DNA of 64,000 nt from JACVRW01 sp034664085. GTDB taxonomy: Bacteria; Actinomycetota; Thermoleophilia; Solirubrobacterales; Thermoleophilaceae. Positions 1 through 7,379 of this stretch are shown here, one piece after another. Position 1 is the stretch's first letter. Every line of letters begins with the position of its first letter. Position numbers and translations under genes: made by a program. The notes under the pieces are model-generated. The model was not told the DNA's origin and made no database searches. It saw only the letters and a list, made by a program, of their open reading frames with translations. Location: assembly GCA_034664085.1 (NCBI GenBank), contig JAXDII010000026.1, positions 77,051 through 141,050 on the forward strand, read 5' to 3'.

Positions 1-840
1 AGACTGCCATGCCTCATCCGGGAGATAGACAGACTCGATCGCCGCGCGGTGGAGGCCGGCGCCAAGGCGGTCCACGAGAGGATGCTGGCGCTGGGCTTCT
101 TCTCGGGCAGCCTCAAGAGGCGGCCGTCGAAGGACTACCTGGAGCGAGAGGTGGCCGGGCCGACGAGCCGGCTGAAAGCCGTGTCGGAGAAGGCCGCGAA
201 GGTCTCCGTCTTCGTGTTCACCGATCCGAGGCCGCCCGGGTCCAGGAGGAACCCGACCGAGCGGGACTGCCTGAGAAGCAACGAGAAGGGCAGCAAGCTC
301 GACTGCGTCCTCTGCGCTTCGCGATTCGAAGCGCAGAGGCTGGCCCGGGAGACGAGGGGCCGGGCGATCGGCATCGGCGCGACGGACGGGCTCGACACCT
401 TCTGGCGCCGGCTCGACCGGGCGACCAAGGGCCGGCAGATCACGAAGCTCTTCGTCTTCGGGCACGGCTTCCCCGACGGCATGCGCATCGGGGCCGGCGA
501 GTTGAAGCAGGGATCGGAGGTGCCGGTGGCCTTCCAGGCGTGCCGCTTCGCCCGAAAGGCCGAGATCCGGTTCTTCGGATGCCACGTGGGTGCGGAGCGG
601 CCGTGGGCCCCCGAGAGCTTCCTCGAGGAGATCGGGAAGGTGCTCCTGTGCCGCGGCGGATCCGTCACCGGCTTCAAGACCTTGGTCGAGAGCGAGTGCA
701 GCCGCCGGGGGCTGAGGGTGCGCTCCGACAAGGCGGAGCCGGTGACCATCCAGATCGCGCCGTGTGACCCGGGGAAGACGCTGGCCGATGCCGTGAGGCT
801 GCTCGACCGGTTCGTCGCGCGGGGCGAGAGGGCGGAGTGA
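1..840 (+). CDS. Caspase-like / DUF4347-like protein, 5' end probably outside window
   Basis: The frame is open from base 1. The first in-window start is a GTG at 49, but the codons before it also read as a charged helix, so the gene probably begins upstream. The N-terminal part is helical and Arg/Lys-rich. The C-terminal half has a strand ending FVFGHG followed by a short loop, then about 45 residues later a second hydrophobic strand ending FFGCHVG. That His...Cys arrangement after two beta strands is the layout of clan CD (caspase-like, CHAT, DUF4347) domains. Function is otherwise unknown. It converges with the minus-strand cluster 19 bp downstream. Family assignment rests on motif layout only. 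Confidence 0.6.
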   Translation, partial: RLPCLIREIDRLDRRAVEAGAKAVHERMLALGFFSGSLKRRPSKDYLEREVAGPTSRLKAVSEKAAKVSVFVFTDPRPPGSRRNPTERDCLRSNEKGSKLDCVLCASRFEAQRLARETRGRAIGIGATDGLDTFWRRLDRATKGRQITKLFVFGHGFPDGMRIGAGELKQGSEVPVAFQACRFARKAEIRFFGCHVGAERPWAPESFLEEIGKVLLCRGGSVTGFKTLVESECSRRGLRVRSDKAEPVTIQIAPCDPGKTLADAVRLLDRFVARGERAE

Positions 841-859
841 GGACCGGGCCCGCGCGGGG

Positions 860-1030
860 CTACTCGTCCCCGCCCGTTGCCTTCGCCGCGACCAGGCCCG
901 CCACCAGCACGAGCACAACCGTCGCGGCCGCGCCCAGCTTGACCTTGTTGCGCGCCATCTTGCGCTTGGCGACGCGGGTGGCGAACTGCCACACGACCCA
1001 TCCCAGCACTGTGTAGCCCTTGGAGCTCAT
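860..1030 (-). CDS. Small single-pass membrane protein (56 aa)
   Basis: A 56-residue protein with a basic middle (AKRKMARNKVKL), a hydrophobic segment of about 18 residues (roughly 33-50) and a short acidic tail, giving a likely single membrane span. Its ATG overlaps the argG stop by 4 bp (ATGA), so it appears translationally coupled to argG and is probably the last gene of the arginine operon. No family was recognised. The much longer in-frame extension upstream lies inside argG and is not real. The start is chosen for the overlap and because argG cannot be shortened. Confidence 0.6.
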   Translation of the reverse strand: MSSKGYTVLGWVVWQFATRVAKRKMARNKVKLGAAATVVLVLVAGLVAAKATGGDE

Positions 1031-2301
1031 TCCGTCTCCCTTCCCCGCTTTCGCACGTTGTACGCCATGCGCGACTGCAGCGACCACAACTCGATGAAGC
1101 CGGGGCTGGCCTGCTGCGAGAAGAGGCCGCCGGAGTCGCCGAAGCCGGCCAGGTCCGGGTCGTAGAGCGCGTTGGGCGAGCGGCGCGCGACCGGACGGGC
1201 GCTGCCCTTGTACAGCCGCATGGTGATCTCCCCCGTGACCTGCTCGTTGACGGCGTCCATGAACGCGTTCAGGTCCGAGATCAGCGGCTCGTACCAGAGC
1301 CCGGCGTAGACCAGGTAGGCCCACTGCTCGTCGAGGCGCGGCTTGAAGTTGTTCTGGTGGATCGTCCCGACGAGCTTCTCGAGCTCCTTGTGGGCGGTGA
1401 GGACGATCGCCGCGGCCGGCACTTCGTAGAGGTCGCGCACCTTCAGCCCGACGATGCGGTCCTCGATGTGGTCGACGATCCCCACGCCGTGGCGTGCGCC
1501 GATCTCGCCGGCGCGCTCCAGCAGCTCGACCAGGCCGAGCCGCTCACCGTCGAGCGACACCGGCACGCCGCGCTCGAAGCCGACGGTCACGTCCTGAGCC
1601 TCGTCGGGGGCCTCCTCCGGCCGCGTCACGAGCTGGAAGACGTCGTCGTGCGGCGGCTCCGCGATGTCCTCGATCGGCCCGCCCTCGGAGGAGCGGCCCC
1701 AGAGGTTGTCGTCGATCGAATAGGGCGGCGTCTCGGTGCCGCCCTTGACCGGGATGCCGTGCTCGCGCGCGTAGGCGATCTCCTCCTCGCGGCCCATCTG
1801 CCATCCGCGCACCGGAGCGATGATCTTCATGGCGGGGTCGAGCGCGATCACGGTCGACTCGATGCGCACCTGGTCGTTGCCCTTGCCGGTGCAGCCGTGG
1901 GCGATCGTGTCGCAGCCGGCCTTGCGCGCGTACTCCACCGCGAGCTTGGCGATCAGCGGCCGGCCGAGCGCCGTGAACAGCGGGTAGCCGCCGCCGTAGA
2001 GCGCGTTGGCCTTGATCGCGGGCAGCACGTAGTCGCGCGCGAACTCCTCGCGGGCGTCGACCACGTGGCAGTCGAGCGCGCCGAGCTGCAGCGCCTTGCC
2101 CTTGACGACGTCGTAGTCCTCACCGGGCTGGCCCAGGTTGACGGTCAGGGCCACGACCTCGGCCTCGTACTCGTCCTGGATCCACTTGAGCATCACGCTC
2201 GTGTCGAGCCCGCCCGAGTACAGCAGCAGCACCCGGCCGACCTCGCCGGGCTCGGCCTCGTAGGAGGCGGTCTTGATCAGGGTGTGGCGCTCGTCGGCCA
2301 T
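1027..2301 (-). CDS. argG: Argininosuccinate synthase
   Basis: A 424-residue cytoplasmic enzyme that joins citrulline and aspartate with ATP to give argininosuccinate, the penultimate step of arginine synthesis. The ATP-pyrophosphatase P-loop SGGLDTS is at residues 29-35, followed by the family-typical HGCTGKGNDQVR and RGWQMGREEE-like segments. Length is usual for the longer form of the family. It lies downstream of argCJBD and an amidotransferase gene on the same strand, with 27 bp to the gene upstream. argH and argF are not in the window. Confidence 0.97.
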   Translation of the reverse strand: MADERHTLIKTASYEAEPGEVGRVLLLYSGGLDTSVMLKWIQDEYEAEVVALTVNLGQPGEDYDVVKGKALQLGALDCHVVDAREEFARDYVLPAIKANALYGGGYPLFTALGRPLIAKLAVEYARKAGCDTIAHGCTGKGNDQVRIESTVIALDPAMKIIAPVRGWQMGREEEIAYAREHGIPVKGGTETPPYSIDDNLWGRSSEGGPIEDIAEPPHDDVFQLVTRPEEAPDEAQDVTVGFERGVPVSLDGERLGLVELLERAGEIGARHGVGIVDHIEDRIVGLKVRDLYEVPAAAIVLTAHKELEKLVGTIHQNNFKPRLDEQWAYLVYAGLWYEPLISDLNAFMDAVNEQVTGEITMRLYKGSARPVARRSPNALYDPDLAGFGDSGGLFSQQASPGFIELWSLQSRMAYNVRKRGRETE

Positions 2302-2328
2302 CGCGGCCGTGGACGGTAGCGCAGCGCG

Positions 2329-3114
2329 TCAGGCGACCTGCATCCGCGGCGCCACCGTGTGGCCGCGCGCGGCCCGCACGAGCCCCCTGAACAGGGCCAG
2401 CTGCTCGGGGCGCTCGGCCAGGCATTCGGCGTGCCACTGCACGCCGAACGTGAAGCGGCGGCCCGGCACTTCGACGGCCTCGATCAGCCCGTCGGGTGCA
2501 TGCGCGGCGGCCACCAGGCCGGTCCCGAGGCGGTCGATGCCCTGGTGGTGGAAGGAGTTGACCTCGAGATGGCGCCTGCCGAGCACCTTGGTGAGGCGGC
2601 TGGCGCGTGTGAGCGTGGCGCGGTGCGAGGTGGCGCCGCTGGCGAGCTCCTGACGGTGATTCAGGGCGCCGCCGAGGTCGGGCAGGTGCTGGTGGAGCGT
2701 CCCCCCGAGGGCGACGTTGAGCACCTGCATGCCGCGGCAGATGCCTAGCACCGGCAGGCCGCGCGCCACCGCGGCGCGGGCCAGGTCGAGCTCGAAGCGG
2801 TCCAGCTCGGGCTCGGTCGGCCCCAGCGCGGGATGGTCGTGGACGCCGTAGGCGGACGGGTGCAGGTCCGGGCCGCCCGAGAGGCAGACCGCGTCGAGGC
2901 GCCCGATCAGGGTGTCGACCCCCTCCTCCGCCAGGGGCGCCAGGATCACCGGCATCGCCCCGGCGGCGCGCAGCGCCTCCAGGTAGCGCTCCCCTAGCGC
3001 CAGCTCGGTCCGCGGCGGCTCGCCCTGCGCCACGAGCTCGCGGGCGCCCGCCCGGCGCACCTCGGACGTCGACACACCCACGAGTGGCGGCGGGCTGACC
3101 ATGGCCACCAGCAT
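2329..3114 (-). CDS. Class I glutamine amidotransferase-like hydrolase (peptidase C26, PuuD-like)
   Basis: A 261-residue protein of the gamma-glutamyl-gamma-aminobutyrate hydrolase family. The nucleophile elbow GICRGMQ has Cys126, and the partner His-x-Glu is in GVQWHAE (His228, Glu230). SGGPDLHP near 80-86 is the oxyanion-side motif of these enzymes. Family members hydrolyse gamma-glutamyl amides such as gamma-Glu-GABA or gamma-Glu-putrescine products. Here it sits between argD and argG, a position where argF is common in other arginine clusters. A role in gamma-glutamyl or arginine-derived amide turnover is inference. The next gene upstream, argD, ends 56 bp away. Confidence 0.85.
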   Translation of the reverse strand: MLVAMVSPPPLVGVSTSEVRRAGARELVAQGEPPRTELALGERYLEALRAAGAMPVILAPLAEEGVDTLIGRLDAVCLSGGPDLHPSAYGVHDHPALGPTEPELDRFELDLARAAVARGLPVLGICRGMQVLNVALGGTLHQHLPDLGGALNHRQELASGATSHRATLTRASRLTKVLGRRHLEVNSFHHQGIDRLGTGLVAAAHAPDGLIEAVEVPGRRFTFGVQWHAECLAERPEQLALFRGLVRAARGHTVAPRMQVA

Positions 3115-3170
3115 GCGCCCTTTCGCCCGAATCCGCCACCCATTGCAGCGCGGGTGGCGATTTCGGTCGG

Positions 3171-4316
3171 CTAGGGCGAGACGAGGGCGGCGATCCGCCG
3201 CACCGCTTCGTCGATCTCATCGTCGCTGACGTTCAGCGGCGGCAGCAGGCGCACCGTGTCCGGACCGGTCGCGTTCATCACCAGCCGCTGCTCGGCCAGC
3301 CCGCGCGCCACCACCCCCGGGGCATCAGCGGTGCGGAAGGCCAGCATCAGCCCGATCCCGCGCACGTCCAGGCCGAGCCCCTCCAGCCCCAGGCGCAGGC
3401 GGTCGCCCTTGGCGGGCACGCCCGCACGCAGGCCGTCCTCCTCCAGTGCGTCGATCACCGCGTTCGCCGCGGCGGCCACCACGGGCCCGCCCGGGAAGGT
3501 CGAGCCGTGGTCGCCGGGCTGCAGCACGTCAGACGCTTCCGGGCTCGCGATGCAGGCGCCGATCGGCAGCCCGCCGCCGAGGCCCTTGGCGACCGTCATG
3601 ACGTCCGGTCGCACGCCCGCGTGCTCGAAGCCCCAGAGCGCCCCGGTGCGGCCCAGCCCGCACTGGATCTCGTCGCAGATCAGCAGCGCGCCGTGCTCGT
3701 CGCAGGCGGCGCGGGCGGCCTCCAGCAGCCCGCTGTCGAGCGGGTGGATGCCGCCCTCCCCCTGCACGGCCTCGACGATCACCGCGGCGGTGTGGTCGTC
3801 GACGGCCGCCGTCAGCGCCTCCGGGGAGTCGGGCGGTACCGCGTGGAAGCCGGGCACGAGCGGCGCGAAGGGCGCCTGCTTGGACTCCTGCGGGGTGGCC
3901 GAGAGCGCACCCAGCGTGCGTCCGTGGAAGCCGCGCTGGAGCACGACGAAGTCGCCGCCCGGGCGGCGCTTCCGGGCCAGCTTGATGGCGCACTCGACGG
4001 CCTCCGCGCCGGAGTTCGTGAAGAACACCTTGCCGCCCAGCGACATCTCCGAGAGGCGGGCGGCGAGGCGCGTCGGCGGCTCGGTGTAGAAGAGGTTGCC
4101 CACGTGGATCAGCCGCCCGGCCTGCTCGCGCACGGCCTCGACCACGCCGGGGTGGCAGTGGCCGAGCAGGGACACCGAGATGCCGCAGAGGAAGTCGAGG
4201 TACTCGTTGCCCTCTGAATCCCAGACGCGGGTGCCCACGCCGCGCACGAACTCGACCGGGTTGCGCGCGTACGTGCCCATCACGGCGTCGCGGTCGACCT
4301 GCTGGACGTCGCTCAC
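3171..4316 (-). CDS. argD: Acetylornithine aminotransferase
   Basis: A 381-residue PLP-dependent class III aminotransferase that converts N-acetylglutamate semialdehyde and glutamate to N2-acetylornithine and 2-oxoglutarate. The PLP lysine is in TVAKGLGGG, preceded by the cofactor-binding ICDEIQCGLGRTG, and FFTNSGAEAVE matches the phosphate-binding region. The GTG start at 4316 overlaps the argB stop by 4 bp (GTGA). A longer in-frame version would run into argB. It may also serve as succinyldiaminopimelate aminotransferase, as known for some ArgD proteins. Confidence 0.95.
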   Translation of the reverse strand: MSDVQQVDRDAVMGTYARNPVEFVRGVGTRVWDSEGNEYLDFLCGISVSLLGHCHPGVVEAVREQAGRLIHVGNLFYTEPPTRLAARLSEMSLGGKVFFTNSGAEAVECAIKLARKRRPGGDFVVLQRGFHGRTLGALSATPQESKQAPFAPLVPGFHAVPPDSPEALTAAVDDHTAAVIVEAVQGEGGIHPLDSGLLEAARAACDEHGALLICDEIQCGLGRTGALWGFEHAGVRPDVMTVAKGLGGGLPIGACIASPEASDVLQPGDHGSTFPGGPVVAAAANAVIDALEEDGLRAGVPAKGDRLRLGLEGLGLDVRGIGLMLAFRTADAPGVVARGLAEQRLVMNATGPDTVRLLPPLNVSDDEIDEAVRRIAALVSP

Positions 4317-5155
4317 GGCCACAGCTTGGTTCCAATCCCCTCGTTGGTGAACAGCTCGAGCAGCAGCGAATGCGGCTGGCGCCCGTCCACGATGTGGGCG
4401 TTGCCCACTCCCGCCTCCAGCGCGTGCACGCACGCCTCGAGCTTGGGGCGCATGCCGCCGGACACCTGCGGCAGGCGCTCGCGCACCTCGGCGGCGGTGG
4501 CCTCCGAGATGCGGGTGGCCGGGTCTGCCGGGTCCGCCCGCCAGCCCTCCACGTCGGTCAGGAAGATCACCTTGAAGGCGTCCATCGCCTGCGCCACGGC
4601 CGCCGCGGCGGCGTCGGCGTTGACGTTGTACGAGTTGCCCTCCTCGTCGGCGCCCACAGAGGCCACCACCGGTATGTAGTCCTCGGCGATGTGGTGGAGC
4701 ACGCCCACGTCCACGCGCTCGATCTGGCCGACGAAGCCGATGTCGGTCTCCCCCGCCGCCAGGTGCTTGCCGACCGTGAACAGCCGCCCGTCGTCTCCGC
4801 AGAGGCCGACGGCGGGCTGTCCGTGCCGGTTGATGCGCAGCACGATGTCCTTGTTCTGCTTGCCGACCAGCACCATCTTGGCGACCTCGACGGTGGCCTC
4901 GTCGGACACGCGCAGGCCGTCGACGAACCTCACCTCCATGCCGAGCCGCTCCATGTAGCGCGTGATGTCCGGTCCGCCGCCGTGGACGACCACGGGGTTC
5001 ATCCCGACGTACTTGAGCAGCACCACGTCGCGGGCGAACTCCTCCTTCAGCTCAGGGTCGGTCATCGCCGCGCCGCCGTACTTGATCACCACGGTCTTGC
5101 CGTGGAAGTCGCGGATGTAGGGCAGCGCCTCGAGAAGGGTGGCGACGTCTCTCAT
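4313..5155 (-). CDS. argB: Acetylglutamate kinase
   Basis: A 280-residue amino-acid kinase that phosphorylates N-acetylglutamate, the second step of arginine synthesis. The N-terminal VIKYGGAAM carries the nucleotide-binding lysine and glycines, and VVVHGGGPDI binds the acetylglutamate side. The C-terminal VSGGMRPKLEAC is typical of the family. Members with an extended N-terminal helix are arginine-inhibited; the first residues here (RDVATLLEALPYIRDF) resemble that helix, so feedback inhibition is likely but inferred. ATG overlaps the argJ stop by 4 bp. Confidence 0.97.
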   Translation of the reverse strand: MRDVATLLEALPYIRDFHGKTVVIKYGGAAMTDPELKEEFARDVVLLKYVGMNPVVVHGGGPDITRYMERLGMEVRFVDGLRVSDEATVEVAKMVLVGKQNKDIVLRINRHGQPAVGLCGDDGRLFTVGKHLAAGETDIGFVGQIERVDVGVLHHIAEDYIPVVASVGADEEGNSYNVNADAAAAAVAQAMDAFKVIFLTDVEGWRADPADPATRISEATAAEVRERLPQVSGGMRPKLEACVHALEAGVGNAHIVDGRQPHSLLLELFTNEGIGTKLWP

Positions 5156-6402
5156 GACGTGTACTCCGCGTTGAAGCGGGCGTACTCCGGGCCCAGGTCG
5201 CTGAAGAACACCTCGGTCTCCCCCCCTTCGCCCGGGATCGTCACCCGGTACTCGACCTCGTCACCGCTCACCAGCTCCTCCAATTCGCGCAGGTCCCCTG
5301 CGTTGAGTCCGATTGCATCCCCCGCGGAGACCAGCTGGCGGCCCTCGATCTCGAGGTCGGCGACGAACGGGTCGCCGGGCGGCCATGCCTGGCCCGCCGC
5401 CTGCAGGATGCGGCCGAAGTTGGGGTCGCCGCCGTGGAGGGCGGTCTTGACCAGCGGCGAGTTGGCGATCGAGCGTGCGACCGGCTCGACGGCACCGGGG
5501 GCGCCCTCCACCACTACGCGGCCGACGCGCTTGGAGCCCTCGCCGTCCGCCACGATCGTGAGCGCTAGCTGGCGCATCAGCGCGTCCAGCGCCTCGCCGA
5601 GGCGCAGCTCGTCGGCGCTCTCGGGCTCCACGCGCACGCCGGAGGCGCCGGAGGCGAGCGTGAAGACGGTGTCGCTGGTGGACAGCTGGCCGTCCACGGA
5701 GATGCGGTCGAACGAGCGTTTGACGCACACGCCGGTGAGCAGCTCGAGCGTCTCCTGCGGAAGCTCGGCGTCGGTCTGGACGAAGCAGAACATCGTGGCG
5801 AAGCGCGGCTGGATCATGCCGGCCCCCTTGGCCTGCCCGGCCAGCCGCACGCGGCCACCCTCCAGCTCCACCTCGAGGCAGGCGCGCTTCGGGCCCTGGT
5901 CGCTCGTGAGGATCGCCGTGGAGAAGTCGTCGGCGTCGCCGCCGAGGCCCCGGCAGGCGGCCCGCACGCCGCCGACGACCGGCTCGCGCGGCAGCTCGAT
6001 CCCGATCACGCCGGTCGAGGCGACGCCGACCTGGGCCGGCTCTACGCCGAGCTCCTCGGCGGCGGCCGCCTGCATGGCGACCGCGGTGTCGAGTCCGCGC
6101 TGGCCGTCGCCGACGTTGGAGCAGCCCGAGTTGGCAACCACGGCGCGCAGCCGCCCGAGGTCCGCCTCGCGGGAGACGATGATCGGCGCGCCCACGCGCG
6201 CGTTGGTCGTGAAGCGGGCGGCGGACACGGTGGCTGGGGCGTCCGAGACGAGCACGCCCACGTCGAGGCCCTGCGGCTTGATGCCGGCGGCCACCCCGGC
6301 CGCGCGAAAGCCGGCCGGCAGCGCGTGCGGCTCGAGCTCGGTCACGTGCGCGGGCCCCTCCACCCAGCGCGAGTTGAAGAACATGCTGGTCCGCGCTGCC
6401 AT
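5152..6402 (-). CDS. argJ: Bifunctional glutamate N-acetyltransferase / ornithine acetyltransferase
   Basis: A 416-residue Ntn-type enzyme that transfers the acetyl group from N-acetylornithine to glutamate, recycling acetyl groups in arginine synthesis. The self-cleavage site is visible as KGAGMIQPRFATM, where the alpha chain ends at Ala and Thr becomes the beta-chain nucleophile. The start at 6402 shares one base with the argC stop (TGATG); any longer version overlaps argC fully. Presence of argJ and absence of a nearby argA fit the cyclic pathway. Whether it also accepts acetyl-CoA cannot be told from sequence. Confidence 0.95.
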   Translation of the reverse strand: MAARTSMFFNSRWVEGPAHVTELEPHALPAGFRAAGVAAGIKPQGLDVGVLVSDAPATVSAARFTTNARVGAPIIVSREADLGRLRAVVANSGCSNVGDGQRGLDTAVAMQAAAAEELGVEPAQVGVASTGVIGIELPREPVVGGVRAACRGLGGDADDFSTAILTSDQGPKRACLEVELEGGRVRLAGQAKGAGMIQPRFATMFCFVQTDAELPQETLELLTGVCVKRSFDRISVDGQLSTSDTVFTLASGASGVRVEPESADELRLGEALDALMRQLALTIVADGEGSKRVGRVVVEGAPGAVEPVARSIANSPLVKTALHGGDPNFGRILQAAGQAWPPGDPFVADLEIEGRQLVSAGDAIGLNAGDLRELEELVSGDEVEYRVTIPGEGGETEVFFSDLGPEYARFNAEYTS

Positions 6403-7379
6403 CACTCGAGCCCCTCCGTCTCGGGCAGGCCCAGCATCAGGTTGAGGTCCTGCACGGCCTGGCCGGCGGCGCCCTTCCAGAGGTTGTCGATCGCGCAGAA
6501 CGCGAGCACGCGCTCGTTGACGACCGTCACCTGCACGGTTGCCCGGTTGGTGTCGCGCACGTCGCGGGTGCGCGGCGGGTCGGTCACCACGTCCACGAAC
6601 GGCTCGTCGCGGTAGGCGTCCTCGTAGAGCTCCTGCGCCTGCGCCTTGGTGATCGGCTCGGAGGGGATCGCGTAGCAGCTGGCGAGGATCCCCTGGTCGA
6701 TCGGCAGCAGGTGGGTGACGAAGCTGAAGTGCACGCCCGGCAGCTCCTGCTCCAGCTCGGCGGTGTGGCGGTGCCCCTCGACCTTGTAGGCGTTGACGTT
6801 GTCGACGGCGGAGACGTAGTGCGTCTCCTCGGTCGGCTCGCGTCCGGCGCCGGACACGCCGGCCTTGATGTCCACGGCGGCTTCGGTGATGCGGCCGCGC
6901 AGCGGCAGCAGCGCCAGCAGCGCCGCGGTCGAGTTGCAGCCCGGCCCGGCGACCAGGTCGGCGGAGCGGATCTCCTCCCGGTGCGCCTCGGGCAGCCCGT
7001 AGACCGACTCGGCGAGCAGGTCGGGCGCCTCGTGGGGCTGGTACCAGCGCTCGTAGGCCTCCTGGTCGAGCCGGAAGTCGGCGGACAGGTCGACGACCTT
7101 CAGCCCGCGCTCGCGCAGCGCCTTGACGGCGAGGGCGGCGGCCTTGTGCGGATAGGCGACCAGGGCTGCGTCGGCGCGCTCGGCGATCGCGTCCGGGTCG
7201 AACTCCTCCATCGTCAGCGGCACGCGGTACCGGCCGTAGACCTCGTCGTGGCGCCGGCCCGCGTCGGAGCGCGCCGTGACGGCGGCCAGCTGCAGCGACG
7301 GATGACGGTGCACGATGCGCGCACACAGCGCGCCCCCGAACCCGCCGGCGCCCACGACTGCGACGCGGTGCTCAGGCAC
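6402..7379 (-). CDS. argC: N-acetyl-gamma-glutamyl-phosphate reductase
   Basis: A 325-residue NADP-dependent reductase that makes N-acetylglutamate semialdehyde. The N-terminal VAVVGAGGFGGAL is the dinucleotide-binding glycine loop. VAGPGCNSTAAL holds the catalytic cysteine, and the substrate-binding GVSGAGR-type segment is present. The GTG start at 7379 overlaps the end of pheT by 8 bp, which couples the arginine genes to the phenylalanyl-tRNA synthetase genes. It is the first gene of the argCJBD run. Confidence 0.96.
   Translation of the reverse strand: MPEHRVAVVGAGGFGGALCARIVHRHPSLQLAAVTARSDAGRRHDEVYGRYRVPLTMEEFDPDAIAERADAALVAYPHKAAALAVKALRERGLKVVDLSADFRLDQEAYERWYQPHEAPDLLAESVYGLPEAHREEIRSADLVAGPGCNSTAALLALLPLRGRITEAAVDIKAGVSGAGREPTEETHYVSAVDNVNAYKVEGHRHTAELEQELPGVHFSFVTHLLPIDQGILASCYAIPSEPITKAQAQELYEDAYRDEPFVDVVTDPPRTRDVRDTNRATVQVTVVNERVLAFCAIDNLWKGAAGQAVQDLNLMLGLPETEGLE

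Noticed and set aside
9..767. A 252-codon frame competing with the first gene
   Set aside because: Arg/Gly/Pro-rich with no domain, while the frame ending at 840 has hydrophobic strands and the His...Cys motifs.
4370..6445. A 691-codon open frame on the plus strand over argB and argJ
   Set aside because: It is the antisense shadow of two well-supported genes; long open antisense frames are expected at this GC content, and its product is His/Arg/Leu-rich with no motif.
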